64,000 bases of DNA from Dryocosmus kuriphilus (GCA_038277395.1 CM076193.1:74418252-74482251), one strand, 5' to 3'; counted from the stretch's first letter, positions 21,430-33,039 are shown. Program-made: numbers and translations. Notes: a model not told the origin generated them from the sequence alone.

Positions 21430-21905
21430 AATCTGGTAAAAATTCATTGATTTTGGCCCCCATTTCAGATCCACCATTTTAAATTTTCATTTTTCATTGC
21501 AGATTTGTAATCAGTGACCCCGAAAACCTTCGTATACCAAGTCTGATATGAATCAGGTGAAAATTCATAGTTGTTGGCCGCCATTTTGGATTCGAAATTT
21601 TTTTTTCAATTTTTCATGTCATATTTGTAATCAGTGACCTCGAAAACCTTTGAATACCAACTTTCAAATGAATCAGATGAGAATTCATAGTTGTCGGCCG
21701 CTATACTGGGTCCGTCATTATGCTTTTCCTATTTTTCATATCAAATTCGTAATTAGTGACCTCGAATACTTTTGAATACCAACTTTCAAATAAATCAGGT
21801 GGAAATTCATAGTTGTCGGCCGCCATATTGGATCTGCCATTTTATTTTTATTATGTTTATTATTTTTCGTATCAGATTCGTAATCAATCATCTTGAAAAC
21901 CGTTG
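21430..21905 (-). repeat. ~120-bp tandem units, four copies
   Basis: The GTAATCAGTGACC-like block recurs near 21507, 21627, 21749 and 21880, with CCGCCATNTTGGATC-like blocks between. On the minus strand these read GGTCNCTGATTACAAATCTG and AATGGCGG, the same unit type as at 1985-2350, 40820-40900, 42700-43010 and 44290-44910. Orientation is outward from the family-B gene, as at 4705-4840. Confidence 0.8.
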
Positions 21906-21984
21906 TATACCAAGTTTCATGAATTTCTGATGAAAACTTGAATTATGGCCATTTTTGCATGCCTCGTGGCCCAAAGTGCATCGC

Positions 21985-22478
21985 AAGGTGAAAATTGATT
22001 AGAAAAAGATTCCCCAAAACTTGCGTAAGCCTGGGACATAGACGCATTTGAAAAAACTTCCAAATGCAGTTGAGTAAAACGAATTCCGTTATTATTGAGA
22101 GAAAAAGAACTTTTTTCAGATCCATGACCCGAACGCTGGATGCTTAGGATTCAAATTGAACACTCTAACCACTGCACTACGCACCTTGATAACTTTTTTT
22201 CGTTCTTTGAGTATTTTACTTTAAACTATTTATGGTCATGCCCCAACTTTACGCTCCGTCTCTCCCCTTCTATTTTTACTTTACGCAACCGTTCGTTTTA
22301 GTTAACTGTCAGGTATTCTTTCAAAAGTTAATATGAGACTTTAAAATGCTTTATTCAATACACACACAAAATACCTTAAAACTCTACTAAAAATACATGA
22401 AACTTTCCCCAAATGCCTCTATTATACCAGCATTACGCAAGTTTTGGAGAATCTTTCCTGACTAAATTTTCTCCGTGC
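21985..22478. mobile_element. MITE with ~85-bp inverted ends
   Basis: The left end (GAAAATTGATTAG, then AAAGATTCCCCAAAACTTGC and GTAAGCCTGG...GCATTTGAAAAAACTTCC) is repeated in reverse complement at 22395-22478 (AAGATTCTCCAAAACTTGCG, ATGCTGGTATAATAGAGGCA). The match continues over about 85 bases with a few changes. The interior holds a tRNA-like segment (22118-22185). Target duplication could not be assigned. Confidence 0.75.
22118..22185 (-). pseudogene. tRNA-like segment inside a MITE
   Basis: On the minus strand it starts GGTGCGTAGTGCAGTGGTTA, which fits an A box (TRGYNNARNNG type), and about 35 bases later has GCGTTCGGGTCATGG, similar to a B box (GGTTCGANTCC). Length and spacing fit a tRNA or tRNA-derived SINE head. 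The acceptor stem does not pair well, so it is not a functional tRNA gene. Confidence 0.5.
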
Positions 22479-23420
22479 GGAAGTATACATTAAAGAAATT
22501 AATATAGACACTTGTAATTTCAACGAGACAGTGAACATAACCTATTTTCTTGTTGTATTATTTATAAAATATTTAAAAAAACACACCTAAAAAGATTCAA
22601 AATGCCAAAAATTTAACTCAAAACCGGATTTGTCAAGTATGATAGCACGTACATGTGCCACAAGTCGACATGTGGATAGTTATAAATTTTTTCACATGGA
22701 GGCGAGTATATAATTTTAATTTATGCACTAATCAAAATTTCGCCGGAATTATTTAGATTGTGACACGATTAAATTGAGCCTATCGTCGTTTATGGAGTTA
22801 GGAAAAAAGCGAGGGCCGTAGTAGAGTCAAGATTCAATTTATTCTCAGTTGCAAATTCTGTTAAGGAACAAGATTTAAGGTATACGATACACAATTATAT
22901 ATCTGTAGTAGAAATAAGTAAGAGCTTAACTGATACTTTTTTGAAAATTTAAATAATATCAGTATTCAGAAAATTGAATAATAATCCTTTTTAAAGTCAT
23001 TTAACTCCTAAACCGTTTACTGACTAAGGGCTTAATGTAAAAAAATTCTGTTGTGTTCTCAATGTTACTGAATTATGAGAATATACAAGCTTAATTATCT
23101 AGAAATCATGAGAGATGCAGAAAAACGTTTTTACCTGTCCTTCACAGACATAAGTACTTAATTTTGCCCCTAGAATCTCTCACTTCTTTCATGACATTAC
23201 TCATTTTTGAAATTTTATGACGATCAAGACTCAATTGAGTCTCAATTGTGAATTAAATTCGTTAATGATTGACGTTTCTGACATACAATATTCTTCTTCT
23301 TAATACGAGATCGTGTTTTCAAATATTTCTCTTTAAAACAGTATTTATAAAAAAATGCAGTTTCTCGTGGTTCATTTTAGACGTTTTACACAAGATGTGT
23401 TTTTTTTAGAAAATATGTTT
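22479..23420. other. non-coding, nothing recognised
   Basis: AT-rich sequence within the large TMEM131 intron; no exon, RNA gene or clear repeat is seen. Confidence 0.5.
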
Positions 23421-23520
23421 TTGAAACAAGTGCGTGCGAAGTTCGGTAACCAATTCTCACATTTTAAGGAGAAGTTTTTCGCGCACGCCACGTGGCGTGT
23501 ACGAAAAAGATCTGGTTTCT
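23421..23520. repeat. dispersed repeat with 16-base CACGTG palindrome, copy 2
   Basis: It repeats the block order found at 11626-11760: GTGCGTGCGAAGTTCGG, AGAAGTTTTTCGCGCACGCC, and the palindrome CACGCCACGTGGCGTG (23484-23499). A related TTTCAAAAAATAGAATGTG end block follows at 23545-23575 and recurs near 12365. Confidence 0.65.
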
Positions 23521-23620
23521 CTGCGCACACTTCACACTCAGTTGTTTCAAAAAATAGAATGTGTTACAAGTGTGCGTAGGAGATTATCGACCGCGGTCGT
23601 AAAAACAGGTCAAAAATTTC

Positions 23621-23636
23621 GGGGGGGGGGGGGGGG
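23621..23636 (+). repeat. poly(G) run, 16 bases
   Basis: Sixteen consecutive G residues, preceded by ATTTC and followed by CTCGC. Confidence 0.9.
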
Positions 23637-24539
23637 CTCGCATTTTGAAGCAAACGTTCTTTCTCGAAGTGACCACCTAGAGAGCCATTCGAGCGTCGAC
23701 TCATTCATGTATGTTTTTCTACCATTTTGTGCGAAATTCCTTATTCTTTGGCATTATTAACATTGAACACTTTCCTCCTCCACAGGCACTGTTACAGCGT
23801 GTTCTTTATCAGAGTTTGATACGCAATAAGAGTTGGATATTCTGTTCATCACTTCATTACGCACGTAATCACCTAATCACCAATCAACACAAAAATTCTT
23901 CTCTTCTTACACATTATCAGAAATAACAAAAACACACATTTAGATTAACACCGAGCTCTACCCTTCGATCGTCACGCTCCAATCTCATTGGTTAAGGTGG
24001 CCACTCAAAAAAATAACAATCGTCTTCAAAACGCGAGTCATCGCTGCAATGCCCCAACGGCTGGAGATTCTGAACCTCTTTATACGACCGTATTCTCGAC
24101 TTCGCGCACTTGTCACACAATATACTATTCTAAGTCATTTTCAAAACCACATTTAGAAACGGGGACAATAAAACAAAGACTTTTTTTCAGTCCACAAGTG
24201 AAAATGACTAATTTATTCATTTTAAAAAAGCACGTGCTCTGCGGTACATGCACAGTACAAAGAAGCATTGCGGCATCGAATATAATGTTCCCGCTTCCCA
24301 CCAGCAATGCTCTCCAAATGAAGGAAGCCATATCTGTAATCACACCTGTACTAATTTTACACAACAAATAGTGTCTCTAGGGGTAAAAAACACTTAATAT
24401 TTAGACTGTTACATAAAAATGGTGTATTTCCAATTTTTTTCAATGTAAATTTGCAATTACGGTTCTTCGCAATTTCAACTGCGTGTCTACTACAAAAATC
24501 ATATCTGTAACAAAAATCATAGTAATATGAAAGACGTAA

Positions 24540-25080
24540 TTATGATTATATGGAAAGTACCCGAAAAAGTAAATGTTTCCGTGAGCAAGCATATAACCAT
24601 AACCGAGTTATAAGGCTCCACACCTCCTCTCGACCACCTACGTCATTTTGGACTCGGGTGGTTAGTGGGGACTGGATGCTTTCGAGTCGCCCACATTCCC
24701 GACCTCAGTCAGTCTCTGGCTATCCGGCTTACCTAAAGCCACCTTGTGCTAATTAAGTCGTACAGAGTCACCAAGTGGTTTCACTCAGTGCCACACCACC
24801 TCACGCTTTCCTTCAGAAAACCAGCCTGCCGCCTATTTCAGGACGACGCTACTGAACCTCGAAGGTGCCTTGGCTTTATCGCCCGGGTACTACCTATTAT
24901 CGTTGCCCATCTTTGGCCTTACCGCCAGGTTCGGGCCTAGATTCGAGAGACTAAGACCGCAGTTGTAAATTACTAATAAATGACCTTTATATTACTTGTT
25001 GTTCTTTCTTGATTTCGCCGGACTCTCTCGGCCCAATCCTAAAATCCTCCAAATTTGAGAGACGAAGCCAGGAAACTGAA
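24540..25080 (+). mobile_element. LTR-like segment upstream of a gag remnant
   Basis: A GC-richer segment with AATAAATGACCTTTATATTAC near 24976, resembling an LTR polyadenylation region, stands about 550 bases upstream of a coiled gag-like frame. A related tail, GTAAATTAGCAATAAACC, occurs at 33373, which suggests a second LTR of a similar type there. Exact LTR borders and primer-binding site were not found, so the limits are approximate. Confidence 0.4.
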
Positions 25081-25639
25081 AAATTTTCATCCTTGAAAAT
25101 TATGTGCCATGCCATCTGTATTTACTGATTGAAATTATGTATTTATATATGTATTGCAATAATATTTTAATTGTTAACTAAAGTGCGGGTAGGCATTTCA
25201 TGTTCACTAAAACGTTGGCAGGCTTAAGAGTAAAATAAAAATAAAAATCTCTGAAATCGGAATAACAGAAAAAATAGTAGGAAAAAGACTGCAGAAAAAT
25301 AAATAAAAGAAGAAGAAATAATGATTGAATAATAAAACAAGAGATTAAACTAAAGAAAACCAAAAAAAAAACTAGAATAAATAGAGGAAAACGTGCAAAA
25401 GTTAGACAGTAGCGTCATTTAGCGAAAATTGGCGTGAGACGCTTGACAGGCGTGCGACTCTTGACAGGTGTGCGGTCAAGCGAACCGTTACATCTGAGTA
25501 ACCCGCCCGTCCTTTTCAGATTCAGGCGCGAATTCGCATCTTCCCGCGTGAGAAAACCAAGCGCCCACACAAGTGAAAGCGGTGGTTTCTTAGTACTCAT
25601 AAAAGTAGTAAACCAATGAGCTAGACAGTGGAAAGAAGG

Positions 25640-26866
25640 ATAAATGAACCTTAAGTCACGTAAAATTAAATTGAAAGAAATGGCGAAAACCTTAAATAAA
25701 AAGTTAGAAAGAAATAGGGAAATGATAAATGCCAGGGAAATAGTAGAGGATAATGCCCAAGCAGAAGAAAATTATCAAAGCTAAAGTACGGAAAGCTGCG
25801 AAAATGAAAACGACATTATAGACAAAGAGAAAATATAATGGTAGAAACTAGAGAAATGAGAATTATAGAAATAGGTCGGGGGGAAGAAGGACCGTCGGAA
25901 GCAACGGTGAGGCGTGCGACAAAAAATACACAGGCATTAAGCAAAACAGCAAGCACGCCAAATGCACACAGGCAATCGATAAACTTTCTTCCCCCAAACA
26001 CGAATAATACAGTCGAAAATTGGCTATTTCCGAACGAAAAAAGTTACGCAGTAAATAACGAAGAATTAGAAGTAGATAGAATAGATATAGAAATTAGAAA
26101 GAAGAAAGAAGAATTAAAAAGATTAAAAAAGAAGAAACAGAAATTCGAAACAAGTAAGTTAGAAAGAGAAAACGAAATTAGAAGGGAAAGAGAACGAATA
26201 GAAAATGAAAGAATGGCAAGAGCTAGGTTATGACGAAAAAAATTGCAAGCAATAATTTTAAGAAGGGAAAAACACACAGAAACAATTAATGATGAAACCT
26301 TTGACCTAGACTCGTTTATAGAAAACAATGCCGAGTTTTGGGATGGCGCGCAGGAATTAATAAATCACGAAGACCAAAAAAGCGATAAAAAGAAAATTGA
26401 AGTATTTTCAGAAGAAATGATTAAATTGAACTAACAAATTGATAGAATTTTAAGCGCGACAACGCAAGTTCCAACATTTGGAAACGAGGGTCAAAGTAAC
26501 AGATACAGAAATAAAACGGTGCATTTCAAAGATACAAATTTAGCAATTAACAAGCACAAATTCGCGTTCGCTGCTGCTAGATCGAAAATTACAAACAGTA
26601 GACGTAGCGGTCAAATAAATGGAACTTTAAAATTTACGACACCGTTATAGAGGCAATCAAAAATAAGGAGACCAAACGCGCCACAATCTACTAAACAGAC
26701 ATAAAACAGAACAGAAATGACAAATTTCATAGGTAGAGATAAAATTCAAAGTAGAAACGCACAAGAATTCTGAAATTATTAAAAACAAAATAAAATTTTG
26801 TAACCAGAAAAAAGGTCAAGACATTCACACATTCATAACGGAAATCAAACAGTTATTGGAACCGCG
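25640..26866 (+). pseudogene. truncated Gypsy-like gag remnant
   Basis: The frame starting at 25838 gives a 131-residue stretch with a long charged coiled coil (EIRKKKEELKRLKKKKQKFE, then ERENEIRRERERIENERM). It continues past a stop as DLDSFIENNAEFWDGAQELI. Near the end a shifted frame reads NKIKFCNQKKGQDIHTFITE, a block I associate with Gypsy-group gag. Several stops and frame changes show decay. Homology ends abruptly at about 26866, where GC-rich CGCGCTTCGCG repeats of the next element begin. No pol or envelope sequence is present. Confidence 0.55.
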
Positions 26867-26953
26867 CTTCGCGCGCAGTATGAACGCGCCTAGGCGCGCG
26901 TCTATTGGCACTCGCGCTTCGCGCTCGATACGTTATTTACGGCACTCGCTCTT
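26864..26953. repeat. CGCGCTTCGCGCTCGATA repeat cluster
   Basis: Three or more copies of the self-complementary word CTCGCGCTTCGCGCTCGATA or shortened forms stand at the outer left side of the foldback at 26954-29063. The same word occurs once more inside each arm. A related cluster lies at 38190-38330. Confidence 0.8.
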
Positions 26954-29063
26954 CGCGCTCGATAGATTATTCACCTCGCGCTACGCGCTCGGTGTTTATG
27001 GATCGTATAAACCTTTAAATTAAAAATTACAAAAGAAATTATTTTACTTAATGCTCTATCGCCCTTAAGGAATACATTCTCATCATGACACTCGCGCTTC
27101 GCGCTCGATAATCACATTTTTTTTAAAACACATTGTAGATTGGTACAGTTTTTTAATGATTTTCCAAATTTTCACAATAGAGGATTTTGATTCTTAAAAG
27201 TAAAACGATGAGTCTTATAAATAAATTTTGTAGCTCTTTCCAAGGTGAGCAATTCTGCTTGTTAATATTTTCTCATATCTTGCACAGTTTTCCTGAAAAG
27301 TGGTTTTCTTTATATTTCATAACATATTTCACGAATAACTCAAAAAACTACGCGTTTGCTCAAAAAAATGATAGAGAACAAATTTGTAGATCTTTTTGAG
27401 GCAAACAACTTTCTTTATTATTATTTTTCCGTATCTTCCATAGTTTGGCGGGAAATTTGAAATTTTCGATTTTTAATAACGTTTTATCGATTAAAACAAA
27501 AACCGTGCATTTTATCAAAAAATGGTTAAAGCAAAATTTGTAGATCTTTTTAAATTGAACAACTTTGTTCTTTGCCATTTTTTTGCATTTTGAATATTTT
27601 GGCGGGAAACCAGAGTTTTTTAATTTTATAGCGTTTTCCTGATTAAATCAAAAACCGTTCATTTTATCAAAAAACGGTTAAGACAAAATTTGTAGATTTT
27701 TTTAAGATGAACAATTTTACTTTCTTACATTTTTTTTGTATATCTCATAGTTTAGCCGGAAAATGGATTTTTTGATTTTGTGAAAACCGTTTTTGATGGA
27801 TAAAACCATAACCGTTGGTCAAAAACCGCTGGTTAACGAACTCGTCCTTTCTTTTTACCCCTTAAAGAAGTGTACCAAAGCGCACCCAAGCCGATTAGTC
27901 CTTGAGATTTCATGATTTCATGTATTTTTACACTCTCATCAGAGAAGGTATTAGATTTATGTAAAATTTGACTTTCGCGGATTTCATGAAATCTCCACGT
28001 TTTGAAATATCCTGAGTCAGAAACAACGGTTTTTACGACGGTGTCTGTTGTTGTCGGCGTCGTTGTCGTTGTCGTCGTCGTCGTCATCTGTGGTCGCGAT
28101 AACTTTCGAATGACTAATCGGATTGGGTTGCGCTTTGGTACACTTCTTTAAAGCGTAAAACGTAAGGACGAATTCGTTAACGAGCCATTTTTAACCAACG
28201 GTTATGGTTTTATCCATCAAAAACGGTTTTCACAAAATCAAAAAATCCATTTTCCGGCTAAACTGTGAGAGATACAAGAAAAATGTAAGAAAGTAAAAGT
28301 GTTCATTAAAAAAAAAAAATCTACAAATTTTGTCTTCACCATTTTTTGATAAAATGAACAGTTTTTGTTTTAATCAAGAAAATGCTATTAAAATTAAAAA
28401 ACTCTGGTTTCCCGCCAAAATATTCAAGATACAAAAAAATGGTAAAAAACAAAGTTTTTCAATTTAAAAAGATCTACAAATTTTGTTTAAACCATTTTTT
28501 GACAAAATGCACGCTTTTTTTTTAATCTATAAAAACGTTATTAAACATCAAAAATTTCAAATTTCCCGCCAAACTATGCAAGATACGGAAAAATGATAAT
28601 AAACAAAGTTGTTCGCCTCAAAAAGATCTACAAATTTGATCTCTATCATTTTTTTGAGCAGCCGTGTAGTTTTTGAATTATTCGTGAAATATGTTATGAA
28701 ATATAAAGAAAACCCCTTTTCAGCAAAACTATGCAAGATATGAGAAAATATTAACAAGCAGAATTATTCACCTTGGAAAGAGCTACAAAATTCATTTATA
28801 AGACTCATCGTTTTACTCTTAAGGATCGAAATCCTGTATTGTGAAAATTTGGAAAATCACTAAAAAACTTTACCAATCTACAATGTGTGTTTTTTAAAAA
28901 TGTAATTATCGAGCGCGAAACGCGAGTGTCATGATGAGAATGTACTCCTTAAGGGCGATAGAGCCTTAAGTAAAATAATTTCTGTTGTAATTTTTAATTT
29001 AAACGCTTATACGATCCGTAAACACCGAGCGCGTAGCGCGAGGTGAATAATCTATCGAGCGCG
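26954..29063. repeat. 2.1-kb foldback (long inverted repeat)
   Basis: The left arm 26954-27900 and right arm 28112-29063 are reverse complements over about 950 bases, with small differences only. Matching landmarks include CGCGCTCGATAGATTATTCA (left tip), AGTAAAACGATGAGTCTTAT, and AAAGAAGTGTACCAAAGCGC near the loop. The loop is about 211 bases and contains a GTC/GTT triplet run (28030-28085). Each arm is itself made of about five diverged units of roughly 125 bases sharing AACAAATTTGTAGATCTTTT. No coding sequence is present. It is probably a non-autonomous foldback element. A transcript through it would form a very long hairpin. Confidence 0.9.
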
Positions 29064-29130
29064 ATATTATTATATGGGTCCGCGTATTCTTAAATGTTTA
29101 TTGCAGCATGACTCAGATATTGGCCTTTTT

Positions 29131-30085
29131 TTAAGGCCATGTAATAGGTGGGTCACGTGACCAAGCCAGTCCTGAGATCGATATTTTTTGCCTCGAATTT
29201 AAAAATAAAACTTAAAATAATGCGGAAAAAATTTGGGAAAATATTAATAAATGTAAAAGAACAGTGTGTGGGCAAAGCGTGAATTCGGGGAGCAATAAAA
29301 GTTTATTATAAAAAATAATAAATAGCAACGGATGCACTTTGCACTAGGTACACGTTCCGACTATGTCAGTAAGAAGGGGTTCATTTTTATTTGGGATCGA
29401 AATTGTCAGAAACATGGTAACAAGCAGGCCTCTGATATTTGAAACAGTCCATGGCAATTTGGTGGGGATAGCCCCACCACCGCGACGAAGTAATGTGTGA
29501 GACAAGGCTTGTTATACCAGCTGATCATTTTATAACCAAAGTTTTTTTGCTGCATTACAAGTGTAAATATTATTGCTTGCAATTTTTGCGTACAATGTTT
29601 GTGATAAATGTGTGTGTTTTTTCGTTCCGAGTTTCATGGATAATATTCTCAAAAGTGCTCCATTCCAAAATTGGAAATCGCGTGCAGTGTCCTGCAATCA
29701 CGTTCTACAACATGGTTGATAATCGGTATTACTCCAAGTTTTTAATTAAAAAAAAAAAACTTTTTCTACAATTGTAAGTATTTAGGACCAGACGTTCCAT
29801 CCTTAGTGCCTTGTATTTATTGTACCAAATTTTCAAAGCGATTTATTATTCCGTGCGGACATGAGTTGGGACAAAAGGAATACCAATAATACTTCCAGTT
29901 TTATTTTCCTTCAAAAAACTTTTTTCCGAATTTGCAACGAAACAAAGTAGAGGCTGCAACGTTATTGCCTCCTCTTTCATTTTCCAAACTTTCAGAGCAA
30001 TACTTTATTTCATCTGGACATGAGTTGGGACAAACGAAATTCAGGACTAGCTTGGTCACGTGACCCACCTTTGACATGGCCTTAA
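29131..30085. mobile_element. 955-bp MITE with TTAA target, piggyBac-like
   Basis: Inverted ends of about 45 bases start GGCCATGTAATAGGTGGGTC on the left and, as reverse complement, GGCCATGTCAAAGGTGGGTC on the right. Each is bordered by TTAA (29131-29134 and 30082-30085), the piggyBac target duplication. Each end contains the palindrome GGTCACGTGACC (29151-29162 and 30054-30065). The interior includes two diverged copies of a unit with GGACATGAGTTGGGACAAA (29855 and 30018). A 94-codon open frame at 29493-29777 has no known motif. Confidence 0.85.
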
Positions 30086-30925
30086 CAAAGACCCGCTATC
30101 GCTTGGCGGTTATGATTTTATATAAAAAGTCGTAAACAAAAGTTGTAAATGACAGTAATAAACTCCAGGCATAATGCAGTTGCTTAAAAATTAGATGGGC
30201 CCGTATCAATAAATGTCTGTTATATTTATTGGCTGGTGTTCGTTCCCAGTCTAAGAATACGAAGTCTTTAGAAATATTAATCGTATGTACTTTTACGAAA
30301 TGCGGGTTCTGCTAGATGTTAAAGTTATATAATGTTCTTGACTTTATGATTGTATAATGATGTATAAATATTGCTAATTGTTCACTGTTTATTGTAGTCG
30401 CGGGAAGTGACAAAACTTTACTTTAATCAGTAAACACAAAATTTTCACCAAGTTTCATGAAAATCGCTGGACCCCGTGCAACACTTCATCCTGTGTGAAT
30501 TTTATGCGGGCTAAACCAATTTTCTGGACGTAACTTTTTTCATAAAATCGATTTTTCTCACAAAACCAAAAGTTACAAAAAAATATTTTTAAAAAGGTTC
30601 GCTCTTTTAAAATGTTACACAAAAAATATCTCTTACTCTTCTATGATATTTTTCATCACTCGCGAAAAAAACTTCAAAATTCAATTTTTTTTAAAGTATT
30701 TTTTTTTAGAACTTTTTTAAATGAGTGAACATTTCTTAACAGTTTTTCGTATCCTTCGGTGTTTGCGAGACAAATGCCGAGAATTCAATTTAATGGAAAA
30801 AAAGATCTGTTTACAAAAATACTTTACCTTTCTATATTTTAAAACAAATCGCCGTCATTTTGTTATATTGCACTTTTTTTAAATTTCCCGACGAATTTCC
30901 CAAGAGGACATAATTGGGCATAATT

Positions 30926-31105
30926 GGAGTCTCGAGGAATACCAGGGTTCTGGTGAAACCGATGAAGTTTCGAGGGATGGTGGAGATCTTGAAGGATTGG
31001 GTAGTCTTGTGGGATAGTCGGATCTCGATGGATACAGAGTTCCTAGAGATAATTATGGTTCTACGAGATAGGTGGAGTCCCATGGGACATAGGGTTCTCG
31101 AGTAT
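30926..31105 (+). repeat. degenerate ~20-bp minisatellite
   Basis: About nine diverged units of 18-21 bases with the pattern TCTNGAGGGATANNNGGAGT. They keep one forward frame open (ORF 30914-31288), but the peptide is repeat-driven and shows no domain. Confidence 0.6.
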
Positions 31106-31139
31106 CTTTCTACGCACGGTAGCGATAGACTTAGTCATT

Positions 31140-31530
31140 ACTCATTGATCAGATATTTAGAGACATCAAAATTTACAATATGGATTGAATTGATTAATTT
31201 CAATGATATTTGCAGGCCAATCCCCAAGCTGTCTTGGACATGTGTAGTACCTTTTCTTGTAAAAAAAAAACTGATTTTAGGGCCATAACTGGTATCTTTA
31301 AAAGCCTTTTTTAATATCATTTTTTTAAATGCTTTGTTTCTGGACTGTTCATCAATTGCCTCTTCAAATTTTTTAAATTTATTCTAATTCAACGTACTGT
31401 TATTTTTTTGCTGACACCATACTTACGAGCAAAATCAGTATTCTTTTTTTTTTGCCGCAATTCAATAGCTTCAAAATTTAAAAATGCTGCCAGAACATAA
31501 GCTTTGGACATTTTGTTTAGAATAATAGGT
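31140..31530 (-). pseudogene. N-terminal fragment of a pogo/Tigger-like transposase
   Basis: On the minus strand from about 31517: MSKAYVLAAFLNFEAIELRQ, then FARKYGVSKKITVR, like the first helix-turn-helix of CENP-B/pogo proteins. After a stop comes NKAFKKMILKKAF and, further on, FFFTRKGTTHVQDSLGIGLQ, which resembles the second DNA-binding helix region of the same group. Stops between the parts and absence of any DDE core show that it is a fragment. It lies between the TMEM131 exon at 31738-31860 and the minisatellite. Confidence 0.45.
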
Positions 31531-31737
31531 AGAAATTTATCACAATTCATCAAATCTTTTGTTCATCATTCGCACAGCACTAACCGATTCTGCGCGTGTA
31601 ATATTTATTGAAAGAACTTGGACGTTACTCAATGGATAACTTTCGAGAACGAGACAGCTTGAAGAGGGACAGAATGGAGATCGGACGTTTGAAAATTCAA
31701 TACATATACTAGGTCAACGGTGAATAGTGTTACCTAC

Positions 31738-31860
31738 TTGCATCGCTTCAGGATGAGGATTGTGCATGTAAATTAAAGGTGTAAACGACGCGTTTATTGG
31801 TAATTTTACACCGACTAGTGGCCGTAAACGGTACAGACTGCTTACACTTATGCCTCGCAC
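31738..31860 (-). CDS. TMEM131: TMEM131 internal exon (fourth recognised)
   Basis: 123 bases, phase 0 at both ends, with acceptor TTTTCTTTCAG and donor GTAGGT. The 41 residues begin VRGISVSSLYRLRPLVGVKL and go on to IYMHNPHPEAMQ. The YRLRP...GVKLPIN..F.P.I.MHNPH pattern is the conserved TMEM131 signature just before the VYSSGG block of the next exon. The intron downstream (14594-31737) is about 17 kb. Confidence 0.97.
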
Positions 31861-32532
31861 CTGAAAGAAAATTAAGTAATAAAATTTTAGTCTAATCAAG
31901 TACTAAATGCTTTATTTAGGGACCCCATATTAATGCCAAAATTTAACTAGAACTACTGTCCCACGGTTCCAGAGATATTTTAGGACATAGGTATATAAAG
32001 TCACGCTTGCACGGATTCGCAAGTCCCAGTAGATCCTACAGTAAAAAGTACTACCTCCCAAAAATAAAATGAACAAAACTTTGCGTGAAATAAAAAGGTT
32101 TTTTTTTCAAAAAGGTATCGAGTTAATACGGCCCTCCTAAAATTCTCGTTTTCTGGTACGCATGGAACAGCTATCTTCACTTGACACATTTCACACAACA
32201 ATTTACGTTCCTTATTACACACTATAGCATTCCAAATAATCAAGTTCCACTCGTCGCCTGAAACTTTTTCACAGCAAATACATTATTTCCATAGGCTACA
32301 TTATTTGCGTTACATGATTAATACGAGTAATATCATTCTCGTTTTCCAGCAATATGTAAAAGGTCACACGTGTGTCTGAAAATTTATTTTTCAAAATTGC
32401 TTACATGTATAAAAATCTTAGGGTTCTGGAGAATTTTCCATATAAGTACTAAAATAATTCAGAATTAAGCGCGCAGGCAGCATTTTAATACTTTACTTTC
32501 TTAGACTACTACTTTTTATTAATATCACGTAC

Positions 32533-32646
32533 CTGATACTTCACAGTTCCTTCAGACGTATGAATAAATAGGTGACTGTCAATTTCTCCCTCCTCTCTGC
32601 CCAAGAAAACGACATTAAATGTCGTATTTCCACGAGGTGGAATTAC
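32533..32646 (-). CDS. TMEM131: TMEM131 internal exon (third recognised)
   Basis: 114 bases, phase 0 at both ends; acceptor ends TAATGTAG and donor is GTACGT. It encodes 38 residues starting VIPPRGNTTFNVVFLGREEG and ending LFIHTSEGTVKYQ. The GGNTSFDVVFL-like core and the LFI.TS strand are classical PapD-like elements in TMEM131. A 672-base intron leads to the exon at 31738-31860. Confidence 0.95.
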
Positions 32647-33039
32647 CTACATTAGTGAAATTTAATTTCAATTATCCAGTGACACTTTCTGTACAGCAAG
32701 AAACAGTATTTTGATTATTTTTTTAGTTTAAAGTCGCAGTTAGCCAAAAGCCTAACACGTCAGTAAACAGATAGCCACCAGGATAATTATTGGTCAATTG
32801 TTTAACAACCTAAAGAGTTTTATGTTTTTGCAAGGAACATTACTTAAGAGGCCCCACCGATTTAGTCCTCCTTTAAATATGTTGTTGTAGTACTCTTAGC
32901 TAAGAAATAAGTATAGTTCAGTCATTACATCCTAAAAATGTCTTTTATCTGGAAATAACATAATTTTTGTATGATGTTTTTTACTTAGAGTCAGAAGCTA
33001 GTACAGTTAACTTATTTTCGAGAAAAATAGCGCTTACTT

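Noticed and set aside
28030..28085. GTC/GTT triplet run in the foldback loop (poly-threonine frame on the minus strand), considered as coding repeat.
   Set aside because: It lies in the loop of a non-coding inverted repeat and has no surrounding gene structure.
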